Positions 33,556 to 44,561 of a stretch of 64,000 bases of DNA are shown here, piece by piece. A model generated the notes under the pieces. That model saw nothing but the letters and a program-made list of their open reading frames with translations. It had not been told where the DNA came from and did not search any database. How positions within the stretch are numbered: the stretch's first letter is position 1; every line of letters starts with the position of its first letter. The position numbers were made by a program, and so were the translations under genes. Source of the stretch: Labia minor. Lineage: Eukaryota; Arthropoda; Insecta; Dermaptera; Spongiphoridae. The stretch is taken from positions 32,792,720 to 32,856,719 of the forward strand of contig OY720346.1 in NCBI GenBank assembly GCA_963082975.1, read 5' to 3'.

Positions 33556-33715
33556 TATGTCTTAAAAAATTGATGTCACCACCAACTAACCTTTCCGGGG
33601 TTTCAATTCTTATTGATTCATCGAGGAAAACGTCGAAATGTCGTCTATGGGGATAGTAATTGAGTCCTTCTTCTATGATATTGTGAAGAACATTCCACTC
33701 CTGTTTTAAATCCAT
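33545..33715 (-). CDS. ORF1 of compact gene, 56 aa, unknown
   Basis: ATG at 33715-33713 in strong context (A at -3, G at +4), just after the intron acceptor. It encodes MDLKQEWNVLHNIIEEGL then NYYPHRRHFDVFLDESIRIE and TPERLVGG, ending LRHNGK. It is charged and soluble-looking, with no signal peptide or membrane segment. An internal GTTAGT after TPER could act as a splice donor. No family recognised. Confidence 0.6.
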   Translation of the reverse strand: MDLKQEWNVLHNIIEEGLNYYPHRRHFDVFLDESIRIETPERLVGGDINFLRHNGK

Positions 33716-33716
33716 T

Positions 33717-33828
33717 CTGAAATCAAAAAAACAAAAACAAAAATAATTAATGATATATAATAAAATGAAGAGGATAGATGAGCGAAGAAATATTGAAAAT
33801 AGTTTGGTTGTGTTGGTCAGAGAATTAC
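33717..33828 (-). other. Probable 112-nt intron in the 5' UTR
   Basis: Donor GTAATT follows TCTACAA; the acceptor is a long T-rich tract ending TTTCAG one base before the ORF1 ATG. Removing it leaves a leader of about 36 nt. Without splicing, the upstream frame stays open and would add 74 residues, starting upstream of the TATA box, which is unlikely to be used. Confidence 0.6.
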
Positions 33829-33861
33829 TTGTAGAGCAACTGCTTGCGAAGAGAGCTGAAC

Positions 33862-33898
33862 ACTGAATGGCTCTCAACACAAATTTTAGGTATATATA
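33862..33898 (-). promoter_or_regulatory. TATA box and initiator of the overlapping-ORF gene
   Basis: On the minus strand, TATATATA (33898-33891) lies about 30 bases upstream of an ATTCAGTG initiator. The TCAGT element, typical of arthropod promoters, puts the likely start at about 33864. The spacing matches a classic core promoter. Confidence 0.65.
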
Positions 33899-34307
33899 GT
33901 CCCTTTTTAACAAAGGAATCCAATTTGCATGGGTCATTCAGGTACCTTTTGTATTGTTATTTTGTTTTGACCCTTTGAATAGCCAAAATATTCAGGTAAA
34001 TTTTTTCAATTCAAAATAAACAAAAATTTGAAAAAAAAAATATTTTTTTCTTTCAAATAATTTCATAAATATAATTGAAAATGTTTAGGCTATTTTCAAA
34101 ATTTTGACATTTTGTAATATTTATGACTTTGTTCAATTTCTTATCTATTGTTATTATTTATTATTTTTCTATTAGAACTTGTATCTATCCTTTCTAACAA
34201 AATACAAATAATTTAAAAAACTAAAATTCATTGTTAAATGAACAATCCAAAAGGAATTTCTTAATTAAAATAAAATTTTAAAAATTGACAATGATAAAAA
34301 ATTAGCT

Positions 34308-34910
34308 GGAGAGTCTCCACTCGACTATCTCGCAAATTTGAATTGGATTAAATAACATATATTAATTTAAATTAAATTAATTAAATTATAAATTAAAATT
34401 AATCAATCATATTTATTAAAGCAGCGCATGTTTGGCTTTTTGTTGATGGCACCACGTCACGGGTTGGCGCGAGATTTGCAGTGTTAAAAAATTAATTCTA
34501 GTACTTTCAGCAAATAAATCAAGGTGAAATTCTAGATATAGCAGTTTTATACAATTATTAATTATGTGAAAAATTATCAAACATATATCTTTATTTTTAC
34601 GGTCACTTTAGAAGAAAAAAAATCAAAACGTTGTAGGTAATGACCCTCTTCCGGTTGAGCTACATTTCTCAAAAGTTGATAGAAAACTATGAATTTTGAA
34701 TAATGCCCATGTACCAAATTTCATCATTCTAGCTCAAACCGTTTTTGCGTAATCTTGGTTACATACATACACACACATACACACACACAGACATGTTTCT
34801 CAACCTTAGTGAAAATGATTCAGGAACCTTCAAAACGTATGAAAACATCAAAATCTCAACATCGAAAATTTTCGTGATCGCAATACTATCTCTTACGAGA
34901 TAGTAAAAAA
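34308..34910 (+). repeat. R2 interspersed repeat, copy 2
   Basis: Same structure as 31108-31719, with the right-end hairpin ACTATCTCttacGAGATAGT followed by A residues, and a CA microsatellite at about 34768-34796. It directly abuts the truncated end of R1 copy D. Confidence 0.75.
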
Positions 34911-35414
34911 CAGATATGGATATAACATAAATATTTTTAATTTTATTTTATTTTTAATATATATGTAAGACGTCATGAATGGCTGGATGACGTCATATAA
35001 TTTTAAATTAAGAAACAACTAATGAAGATGATTTTTCCCGAGGATAAAACCAATACAAAATGCATGCATGAAATGAGTAAAAAAATCTCCTCATGTAAAA
35101 TTTGGTGTGAACATAACCCTTCCCTTCCTATCGTCGATCGCTAATACTACCACTTCTGGTTTCCGGATTTGCACCAAAAGTTGATCAATTCATCATACTG
35201 ATGCATTAAGTAAATATACCAAATTTTATCAAAATCCGTTTATCCGTTCAAGCTGTACACATCTATATGGACACACAGACGGACGGGCGGACAGACATCA
35301 TGCTAAAAATACTTTTTCTGTTAATAAAATACATGATTCGTGGAGATATGTAAAAATCTCCATATGTGAAATTTGGTGTGAAAACAATACCTCCCTTACT
35401 ATGGTCGGTCGGTA
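34911..35414 (-). repeat. R1 repeat copy D, right end missing
   Basis: Minus-strand R1 beginning TACCGACCGAC at 35414 and running to the CCATATCTGTTTTTT region at 34911, where R2 copy 2 begins. The remaining R1 right end is not found beyond R2, so this is not a simple insertion. One TGACGTCA is intact (34988-34995); its partner carries a change (TGACGTCT). Confidence 0.75.
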
Positions 35415-35559
35415 TGAATACAAAAATATTTTCAAAACATCAATTAAAATAACTAATTTATATTATTTTTCTTTTTGTTTCAATTATTAATTACAACTAT
35501 ATTTTAAGTGCAAAAATGATTTCTTGGTTATATAAAATTAAAATATTTAGACAAATGAT

Positions 35560-35614
35560 ATAAACGAGATGTTTGAGAGGTGTGAAGAGCGCCGAAGGCG
35601 CTCTTAGCAGCTAG
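35560..35614 (+). mobile_element. Helitron-like 3' terminus
   Basis: A GC hairpin GAGCGCCgaaGGCGCTC is followed 9 bases later by CTAG and then T, the classical Helitron 3' end (subterminal hairpin, CTRR, insertion before T). The 5' TC end and any Rep/helicase coding are not visible, so the left boundary is unknown. Confidence 0.6.
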
Positions 35615-35877
35615 TATATTTATAAATAATACATAATATTTAAAATGCTTTAAAATTATATTATATTTTAAATTATATTCATATATAATCAATTAAATTT
35701 AAAATATTTACTTAATTATTTTAATTTGATTCAAATTATTTTATTTTATTATATTTATATATATTATAATTTATAATAATTATTTTTAATATAAATAATG
35801 ATTAATTATATAATTACTCTTATTATTATTCAAAATAATTTATTTTTAATTTTTTAATTGATTTTGATGATTTCAAC

Positions 35878-36035
35878 CAGATGTTCTCAATATGTGGCAC
35901 GTGTATTACTGCTGGTAGCTTCTAACTTGACGGTGGTAGCTTCAGTACAGTTACCTTTAGTAACTAGTTTTCGTGGTACCTGAACTTTGGTGAAGTTTTT
36001 ATGGTACATGATACACAAAAGTCTGAGAACTGCTG
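35878..36035. mobile_element. Possible hAT MITE (158 bp)
   Basis: Ends CAGATGTTCTCAATATGTGG and, as complement of the right end, CAGCAGTTCTCAGACTTTTG resemble hAT termini. The 8-base flanks do not match well, so it is old or misjudged. Confidence 0.4.
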
Positions 36036-37502
36036 ATTATAATCATTATATTTTGTTTTTCGTCTAAAAATCATTTTTTATAAAATTAATGCGAATTAAT
36101 ATTCCCAAATTTTAATTTGTATCAATATAATAAATAATAATGACCAAGGATAATAATAATATTAATATATAATTCTAATTATTTAAAATCAATTTAATAA
36201 TTATTTAATTATATATTTTTATAGATATTTAGATATTTTCTTTAAATTTCCTAATCAATTGAATGAATATTCAAGGCTATTGATATTCACCTTTATTGAA
36301 ATTCATACCCACTATTCTCTGTTGTTGTTGTTACTGAATATACATCCTTAAACAGTTTTCTAATATTTGATTTTTACTCATCCATTATTCAAAAGTACAG
36401 ATTTTCCTTTTTCATATAATATTATTATTCAGATATAATTATATAAAACATTCGAGTACAATTTCTAATTAATTTAACCGTCTAAGATCTATTGGAAAAT
36501 TTTTAAATTAATAAAATTAAATTAAACATTATTATAAATTGTTGAATTATAATTATTTAACAATACACTTATTGTAATTTTTTGTGTCAATTATTTAATT
36601 TTATTAATTTTTTTTCGATTTTATAAATCTTAAATTAAATGAGAATGATTCGATAATAATGTTTTAATTAATTTTTAGTTAGTTTTATTATTCGATCACA
36701 TATTGACAAAGATTTTAAGTTGATTTTTTTAATTTTACACTCATTTATCTGTTGAATTGATTATTATAATTTGATGTTTAAATTGAGACAAAAATAAATC
36801 AAGGAAGGAAAGTTTTAAAAGGTCAATTCACGCACACCTTGATTTTTCATCAAAATGACATCATCCTCATCCTCTTCATATTACATCATCATTTCTATTA
36901 TACTGATTAATACATGAAATACAAAACAAAACGAAACAAATTATCATTAAACACCACCTTACAATAATAATAATAATTTAAATAAGAATAGTAAGTATAA
37001 TTGTAAATTGTCATATTTAAATAAATTATAATATGATAAACATTATAATATATTTAAATGAATAGGTTTGCAAATAATCTAAATTATAAATATATTTGAT
37101 TTGATTTATTTTTAAAATAATTTAATAAAAATTAATTGAATTCATATTTAATGGAATATCTATTCAGCGAAGGCTCAACATAAAATGCGCCACGATGAAA
37201 ATATTGAAATTGCACCCTTTGCAATAAACTTCTAACTTTAAATTTAATTTTCCTTGCTTTAATGGCATTTTATTTATTGTGCTATGTTGGAAGTACATAA
37301 ATCATCAACCCTAAAAATTTATCGTGACTGATTCCTAGAAGAATATCTATTTATGTGATGAAAATCTTAAAAAGTTAGGTAAATTTATCGCCCTAAAAGA
37401 TAAAGTGCACCGAATCTTAAGCTGGTCTTATGTCTTATCTTATTTAATTACTTTTAAATTTTTATTTAGTAATTATTTAAGTAAATTGTGATGTTCTCTA
37501 CT
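36036..37502. other. Intergenic AT-rich DNA
   Basis: No supported features. Small GC-richer patches near 36830-36900 and 37140-37400 have no open frame of note. Confidence 0.4.
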
Positions 37503-38471
37503 CAGGGCCGCCCTAACCACAGGGCTAATTGGGCTATAGCCCTAGGGCGCAAGCTTTCTTGGGGCGGCATTTTTTATTGGTTTATATATTCTTTCTTATT
37601 ATTAAGTAGTAGTTCTATAGTAACCTCCAACAACATCACTTCACTTCAAAGATTTTAATCATGCACATTCAAAATACATATCTATTTTTCTTATTCATTA
37701 TATCCGTATAAGCATTGAATAAATAATTTTAATAAGAAACCTAACAGCAGCGATAATTGTGCAGATTGAGAATGTTGTGCGGGCGAAATTTTGACATATA
37801 ACATTTTTAACACAAATGACACTGTTTCAAATCTTATTGAAGAAGGTCTTTATTTTAAAAATGTGAATTTATTAGAAAATAAAAATATATCTACTGTAGA
37901 ACTTAGTCTAAGAACAATAAAAAAAATTGAGTGTACTTTTCCTAACGTGGCCACAGCACTGAGCATTTTTTTAAGTATTGCCACTACAAATTGCAGCGGT
38001 GAAAGATCTTTTTCGGCACTAAAAAGGATAAAAAATTATCTGCGATCTTCTTTGGGACAGAGCAAATTAAATGATTGGAGTATTTTGTCTATAAAGAGTG
38101 ATTTATTTAATAACTAAAATTCGGGTGATATTATTTATCAATTTGCAAAAGAAAAAGCTAAGAAAATAAATATATAACTTTCTTTTTTATACTATATAGC
38201 TTGTTTTTTAATTTTGCATTAATTTTAATTTTATGTTTTAAAGAATTATATAGATATTCAGAATTCATAATTAATAATACTTATGTTTCTTGATTTAATT
38301 CCTTTTGTTTTAGTTTATTGCATTGGTCTAATTATAATAAATTTACAATTTCTAGTTGGGACACTTTTGTATACCCATCTCGCTCCTACTAACCATTCTG
38401 TGTAATTTCTTATGAAAAGGGGCGCAAAATTTTAGGAGCCCACGAGCGCCGAAAATCTTAGGACGGCCCTG
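37503..38471 (+). mobile_element. hAT element deletion derivative, 969 bp
   Basis: Ends CAGGGCCGCCCTAA and GGACGGCCCTG, with perfect 8 bp duplications TCTCTACT at 37495-37502 and 38472-38479. Subterminal GGGCGC motifs recur at both ends. Internally only the transposase C-terminus remains. Confidence 0.88.
37791..38117 (+). pseudogene. hAT transposase C-terminal dimerisation fragment
   Basis: The open stretch ends FPNVATALSIFLSIATTNCS, GERSFSALKRIKNYLRSSLG, QSKLNDWSILSIKSD. This is the C-terminal hAT dimerisation region (C-S-x-E-R-S-F-S-x-L), similar to ZMYM1-like hAT proteins of insects. The DNA-binding and catalytic regions are missing. No convincing start codon: the listed start is only the first in-frame one. 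Confidence 0.75.
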
Positions 38472-39065
38472 TCTCTACTGTTGAATATGATAATAATAAT
38501 TTCGCCTGTGCCATCAGTCATAATTAATAGTATTAATGTTAATTTTGTGCTTAATTAATATTGGTGACATGTACGCTCATTCTTATATACTGGTGAATTT
38601 TTATATATTTTTATCAACAGAAGTTACTATTATAATAATATATTAGTAAGTTATCATTATTATTTTAATTAAATTTAATTATATAAAAAAATATCTCAAT
38701 CTATATTTATAGATATTTCCCTTAATTTATATTTATTATCAACAACATTTTGCTTCTTAGGTAATAAATGAAGCAGAACCATTGATGATACCAGGTATTA
38801 TTGCGATAAATAAAGTTAGCTTGTTTTTAAATAATTGAAAATTAGATATATATTTCATCGAAAAAAATACTAGAAATTTGTTAAAATAGACTTAAATTAT
38901 TTTTTTTTATACAAATTATATTTCTATTTTAATAATATAAATCACTTTCGTAAATATAGGTATAATTGTTTATGTGTAAGTATTTATTTAAATATACGCC
39001 TTTTGCTTTAGTAACGCCATCTGTGTCTTGGTTTGCTTTTTTGGCATTCATTCACGTTGGCAATC

Positions 39066-39389
39066 AAGTCAGTCAGTCATTCAGTTACCCAGTAACTTAT
39101 TACATACAATCATTGAATCTCTCTTTTAAAAGCTCGCAACGAGTTTTTACACTCCTCTCGTTATCAATAGGCTATCCACGCCTCGAAAATACATTAATCA
39201 GGTGGATTTATTTATATTTCGTGTGATTTGTCTAGTGAATGTGTGTTTATGTGTATTCGTGTGTGAGTTAAAACACAGCATCCTTGAATCCATCACAACG
39301 AACGAAAGTTACTTACTACAAATGTCCAACAAATATTTATTAAAGGGGTCCTTGCTCTTAGAATGAAGAAATTGTTTTCTAATCAAACT
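39066..39389 (+). promoter_or_regulatory. Probable transcription start and 5' leader exon
   Basis: GC-richer sequence with overlapping TCAGTCAGTCATTCAGT initiator-like motifs at about 39066-39085 is followed by a leader ending CAAACT before a strong GTAAGTAT donor at 39390. Short upstream ORFs are present (ATGTCCAACAAA..., ATGAAGAAATTG...). On the plus strand, the next recognisable exon is the CEP170-like one at 50946-51228, so this may be its first, non-coding exon. Splicing to 50946 would put ATGAAGAAATTG out of frame, leaving the ATG at 50965 as start. Confidence 0.45.
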
Positions 39390-42300
39390 GTAAGTATAAA
39401 TTATCCTTTTCTGTCATTTTACTTGATATCATTATTCAAGAAAAAAATATATTAAATAAACCCTTTTAATTGATAGGTTAGAATAGAAATGTCAAAAGTG
39501 ACAAGATGATTTTATTAACAATAATATTAATCTTTTTTGAATGAATCCGTTTTTCGTATTTAACTAGCATTATTATTTTGTTTTAATTTTTAATTATTAT
39601 ATGTATATCATAACTAAATATCAATATTCTATATATATATTTACATTTATACTTTCAATATTTATACTTTTAAAATATTCTATACTTGAGTACATTTTTA
39701 TTTTTTCTACCCTTATTACCCCATCATTATTTTTTTAACCTTATAAAATATTTTTGTTGTTCGTAATTTCTTTTCTATATATTTCTCTTTGTGGTCACCG
39801 GTTACTTTTTATGGTAAAAGGGCCCCTTAACGAGGCCAAGGCAATCATAATAGTCAACACTTGATTTCCTTCAAATATAGGTATAATATATTATTTATCA
39901 TTAATTAAAAATTATTCTCATTTATTTCTTTATTTAGTTTATATTTTAATTCTTCAATGAATGAATATAAAAAAAAATTGTAAATAATTATTTATGTTTA
40001 TTTATTTAAAAAAAAAAATAACATTAGCATGGGAATTTTTCTTCTTTTCTTATATATTATATGAAATATATATAATTTATTATTAATTTTAATAAATAAA
40101 TTGCATTGCTTGTAAGAAATAGCTAATTATTTATTTTTTATTTTTGCATATATACTAGTATATACAATATATATATAGGTATTTAGATTTTTTTTAAATA
40201 TTTTTTATTCTTTAAATTTTAAATTAGATTAAATTGAAATAATCTCTCTTATTTAATATATTAATTTAATTAATTTTAATTTATAATTGCTTCTGCAATC
40301 ATTTTATTTATCTCATTACTTTTTATTTTATTATCTTAATTAATTTTAAAATTTATATTTTTAATCCTATGTATTTTAAAAAAAAAAATTTTATATAATA
40401 ATAATAATATAAAAATGATTATTATTATTATTTAATTCTTTTTAATTTTAAATTAATTAATGTCTTTATTGTTTTACATTAATTATATTATTGAAACTAT
40501 TATTATATTATTAATTATTACTTTTTATTATTGATTTAATTGTTGACCAAGACTATTATTTAATTCAAATTTTTTATTATTATTGATGCATAATGAATCT
40601 AATCAGTTAATTATTATTGCTAGCATGTTATTATTTTCAGCCGAAAACAGTAAAATGCATTGTTTCGGTCATTAATTCTGTGACCGTTTTTTTTTTATTT
40701 CTTTCTCTAAGACTTTCCCCATTGATGACACAATAAATATGGAATTTGTATTAAAAGACATTTTTTTAATTATAAAATAAAAATATTATATTGCTAAAGA
40801 ATGCGCTTATTATATGATTCTTATGAACGTTGTATAATTTGTGTATAAGGGAGTCTCGAAGTGTCACCACATACTAGCCTACAAAATTTTTACTCATATT
40901 TAAATATTTTAGTAATATATATTTTTTATTTGTAATGAATGTAAAAAATCAATTTCTATGAAGATAATAATAAAGATATAAATAATTTTTGTGTGGGTGA
41001 ACTTGATAGTTCTCAAAGTAAATAAAATGGTTTACGTTGATTGTCTGAAATTATTTCACATATTAGGGAATCTTTTTCATGTAAAGTGTGTGTTCATAAT
41101 AACAAAATTTGAAAAGCATCATGGAACCCCAAACTTTATTCTTGTCCTATATAAATCTACATAAATCATCACTATTTGTATATTTTTAAATCCATTTTTT
41201 AATTAATGAACTTGGAGAGCCTCCGCTTCCAATTTTACATTTCAATAAAACCTGTTGAGCTACGATTGGATGTATACTTCATATATAATACTATTTTATT
41301 ATTTTAATATCTTTGATATTTATTAACATTGATTGATTAATTATTTTAATTTCTCTGCGACTTCGACATATTATATGTTCAGCCAAAAAAAGCCATCACT
41401 TGGCAATGTATTTTTATTTTGTTTGTTTAATTATTGTTTTTAAAAGTCATACCTTTCATTTAAAAATAGTATAAGTATTGTTTTAAATAATACATATTTC
41501 ATCACACTTTTACTTAATTAATACGCGCCAAATTATAATATCTTTATTTTTTCTTACTTTACATAACAATATATATAACATATAATTTAAATATTTTAAT
41601 AATATTTTTCAATACTACAAACTAAAAATTTTATAAGTAAAAGTATTAATAATATATATATATGCCGTTATTTCTTTATATATATATATATATATATAAG
41701 TTATACATAAGTATAATAGAAATGAATTCTTTTAGCGTGAAATTTATTCTTTGATGACTGACTATGATTACAAAACAGTTTTATATTTAGATAAATAATT
41801 GTATTGCAAATTTCGTTTTATTTTAAATGTTTCTATTATATATATATTTTTTCTATTTTGAATATCTATTTTCTATTTAAAAAAAAATATACATACTTTG
41901 GTAATACTTGGTACATCTTTTTATTTTTATATCCAGTCACATGTTCTTATTGCCCAGTCTAATTTAAAAAAGAAAAAAAGAAAGTATTCCTTTCTAATAA
42001 AGGTTACTAATAGGGACAATACGATTTTTTGGAAGAATTTATTTTACTTATGAATTTTATTTTGTCAATAAATTTAGTCATACATCGATTCTATTAAAAT
42101 TCGAGAGGCATATGAAAGAACGTTTTGTGCATAACTTGGTCATCATGCTCCTTCTGAGTCACTAATTCGCCGTATAATAAATTACTAAAAATGTAATTTA
42201 ATTGATTTGATTAATTATAAATTTATATACCATTTTCCTAGTAGGCATAGTGAAATAAAGATCGGAACTGTTCAAGAAAATATATTCGAAAACGGCATTC

Positions 42301-43496
42301 CGAATCAATTCTCACTGTTTCCGATGACTACCTGGTCCGTTTTGATATAGTATAGATTTGCCACAATTTCTTGTGGGTCCTTATAAAATCACAGGTTTAT
42401 GACAACAAATTTAAGACACTTGGTGAGGCCAACATTCAAATCCGGTGAAACGGTATCCATTAATAGTGGATAATGGAAAAATTGATTAAAGAAAAATAAT
42501 CATACTTTAGGAATTGGAAGATTACTTAATCTTGAAACCATTTATTATAATATGATTTGATAAATATTGATTTTTTTAATTTATCATATGAATACAATAT
42601 TTTTATTATAACATAAAAACATGGAAAAGCAAATCCAATCACAAAGAAGTAGTAGAACCAGGTGTCCATCCAAATGTTTTATGTTTACCTAACTCAAATC
42701 CTTTTTGGTGTTTGAATTTTTTTTTCGTCAATTTACATACCCATAATATATATTTTTTATTATTAAATTGAATTTTTCGTTTTAATAAAACAAAAGAAAA
42801 AATTTAAAAACTAATTCCAGCTTTTATAATTCTTTAAATCTAATTAAGTTTAAATTTTTACTAAATTTTTGTAATTTTTTTAATAAAAGTTTTGTTTGGT
42901 TTTAATTATTTTAATAATTTTTAAAAATATTTTTTAGGAATTTTGCATTAACAATATTCCAGGGATTTAATTAATGAATTCCAACTTAATTGCCTCTCGT
43001 TATTCAAATTTCATTTATTTCGTTCATTAGTTCATATTGTTTGAACAATTATTATATTAATATGAAATAATATAATATAAAATTCATAATACTTTTTTTT
43101 TAAGTTACCTGTGGTAAATTCATAAACATTTACAATAATTTATCATTAAAGTATGATTATAATTATAAATAAATCAATAATTTTAAAATAAAGTCTAAAT
43201 TACAGTTGTTTTCAAAGGATAAGTTTAAGTTTAAGTGATTAAAAATGATTAATTTCACATACCTATATGCTTCAATCAAAATATTTTAACTGTTCCATTT
43301 CCTTACCTAGATAATAAATAATAATAAATGCTAGCCAACCACGTATTGGTATTTATTTATTTATGTTAGAGCCAAATAAAACAAAAATGGATAGGTGAGA
43401 TTTTAATAATTCAAAGCGATAATCCATTTAGAATTTAAACATAAATATTATCAAGATACCTAAATGGGATTTCTTTTATATATCCAAATATTTACA
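39390..43496. other. AT-rich intron or intergenic DNA
   Basis: No supported gene or element. TA-rich runs near 41650-41700. Confidence 0.45.
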
Positions 43497-43970
43497 GTTT
43501 AAATCAGTGGTTCTTAAACTGTGGTCCGCGGACCCCTGGGGGTCCGCGAAGCCTTTACTGGGGGTCCGCGGTCCTCGGAAAAAAATCATCGTAAAAATAT
43601 ATACATATATAAATATTTAAAGTTCATTGTTTAACTATATCCTCCTAGAGAATTACGGCTATAATTTAATACTATTAATAATACTATTTTATTTTATTAA
43701 ATTGATAATTATGTCAATTAATTTTTTGTGAATAAATAAACATATATAAAAAACTATATATAAAATTTGAATTTTCATCCATTCATTCATTTAAAATCAT
43801 TTTTCGATTGTTCCTTTAAAATAACCCCTCTTAGGGGCTCGGAAGGGGAGGCATATAAGGGAATTTTCTTTCACTTTGTTATTGGGGAAAACCAGGGGAG
43901 GGGACAGTCTTACCCGGAAAAACCCAAATTGTCAGCGTCCACTCTGGGGTTTTAAACAGTTTTAAAGCAA

Positions 43971-44080
43971 ATGTTAATTATAAGTTCATTTCTCAACGAG
44001 TTGTATCTTTAAATTATTTTTATTAATGTTAATTATAAGTTCATTTCTCAACGAGTTGTATCTTTAAATTATTTTTATTA
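43971..44080 (+). repeat. Tandem 55 bp duplication in the hAT leader
   Basis: Two identical 55 bp units (43971-44025, 44026-44080) beginning ATGTTAATTATAAGTTC, about 480 bp upstream of the transposase ATG. Confidence 0.9.
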
Positions 44081-44267
44081 ATTTAATTAATTATAATTAA
44101 ATTATAGCTAATAATAGTTTATTATAGCTAATAATTTTTTTTAATTTTTAGTGTAATTTGCATGATCATTATTTTATAAAAACACTAAACACATTTTGCA
44201 ATTTCCCAGAAAGGCTGTTTTTGAGAGTAAGTATAAGTTAGTTTTATGAATAAAAAATATTTATTTT

Positions 44268-44356
44268 AATAATATTTTAGAATCAAATTACGAAATTAAT
44301 AATATTTTAGAATCAAATTACGAAATTAATAATATTTTAGAATCAAATTACGAAAT
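44268..44356 (+). repeat. Triplicated 30 bp minisatellite in the hAT leader
   Basis: Three consecutive copies of a 30 bp unit including ATTTTAGAATCAAATTACG. Further short tandem repeats of a CATTTAAAATGAT unit (about 44380-44470) and TATATTATATT (about 44496-44530) follow up to the ATG. Confidence 0.85.
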
Positions 44357-44561
44357 ATATTTATTATATAAATTAATATTCATTTAAAATGATTTAAAAC
44401 ATTTATTAAAATGATTTAAAACATTCATTTAAAATGATATTAAAACATTCATTTAAAATCATATTAAAACATAGCTAGTAAATAATAATTCGTTATATTT
44501 ATATTATATTTATATTATATTTATATTATTGTAGTTCAATGTTAATAAATTACTCCATAAA

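Larger units (their letters stand above)
33400..33898 (-). other. Compact minus-strand gene with two overlapping ORFs (whole unit)
   Basis: This unit runs from a TATA box through an initiator, a short leader, a 112-nt intron and two small ORFs that overlap by 11 nt in different frames. The coding part is about 45 percent GC, far above its surroundings. I recognise neither product. No polyadenylation site can be fixed, though AATAAA on the minus strand occurs near 33270. It lies between two R2 copies. It may be a host gene or transferred sequence; nothing here decides. Confidence 0.6.

Noticed and set aside
38761-38794. Exon-like GTAATAAATGAAGCAGAACC segment (VINEAEPLMIPG) after a CTTCTTAG acceptor
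   Set aside because: No gene to attach it to: phase and position do not fit CalpA or the CEP170-like model, and chance splice-like sites are frequent in this sequence.
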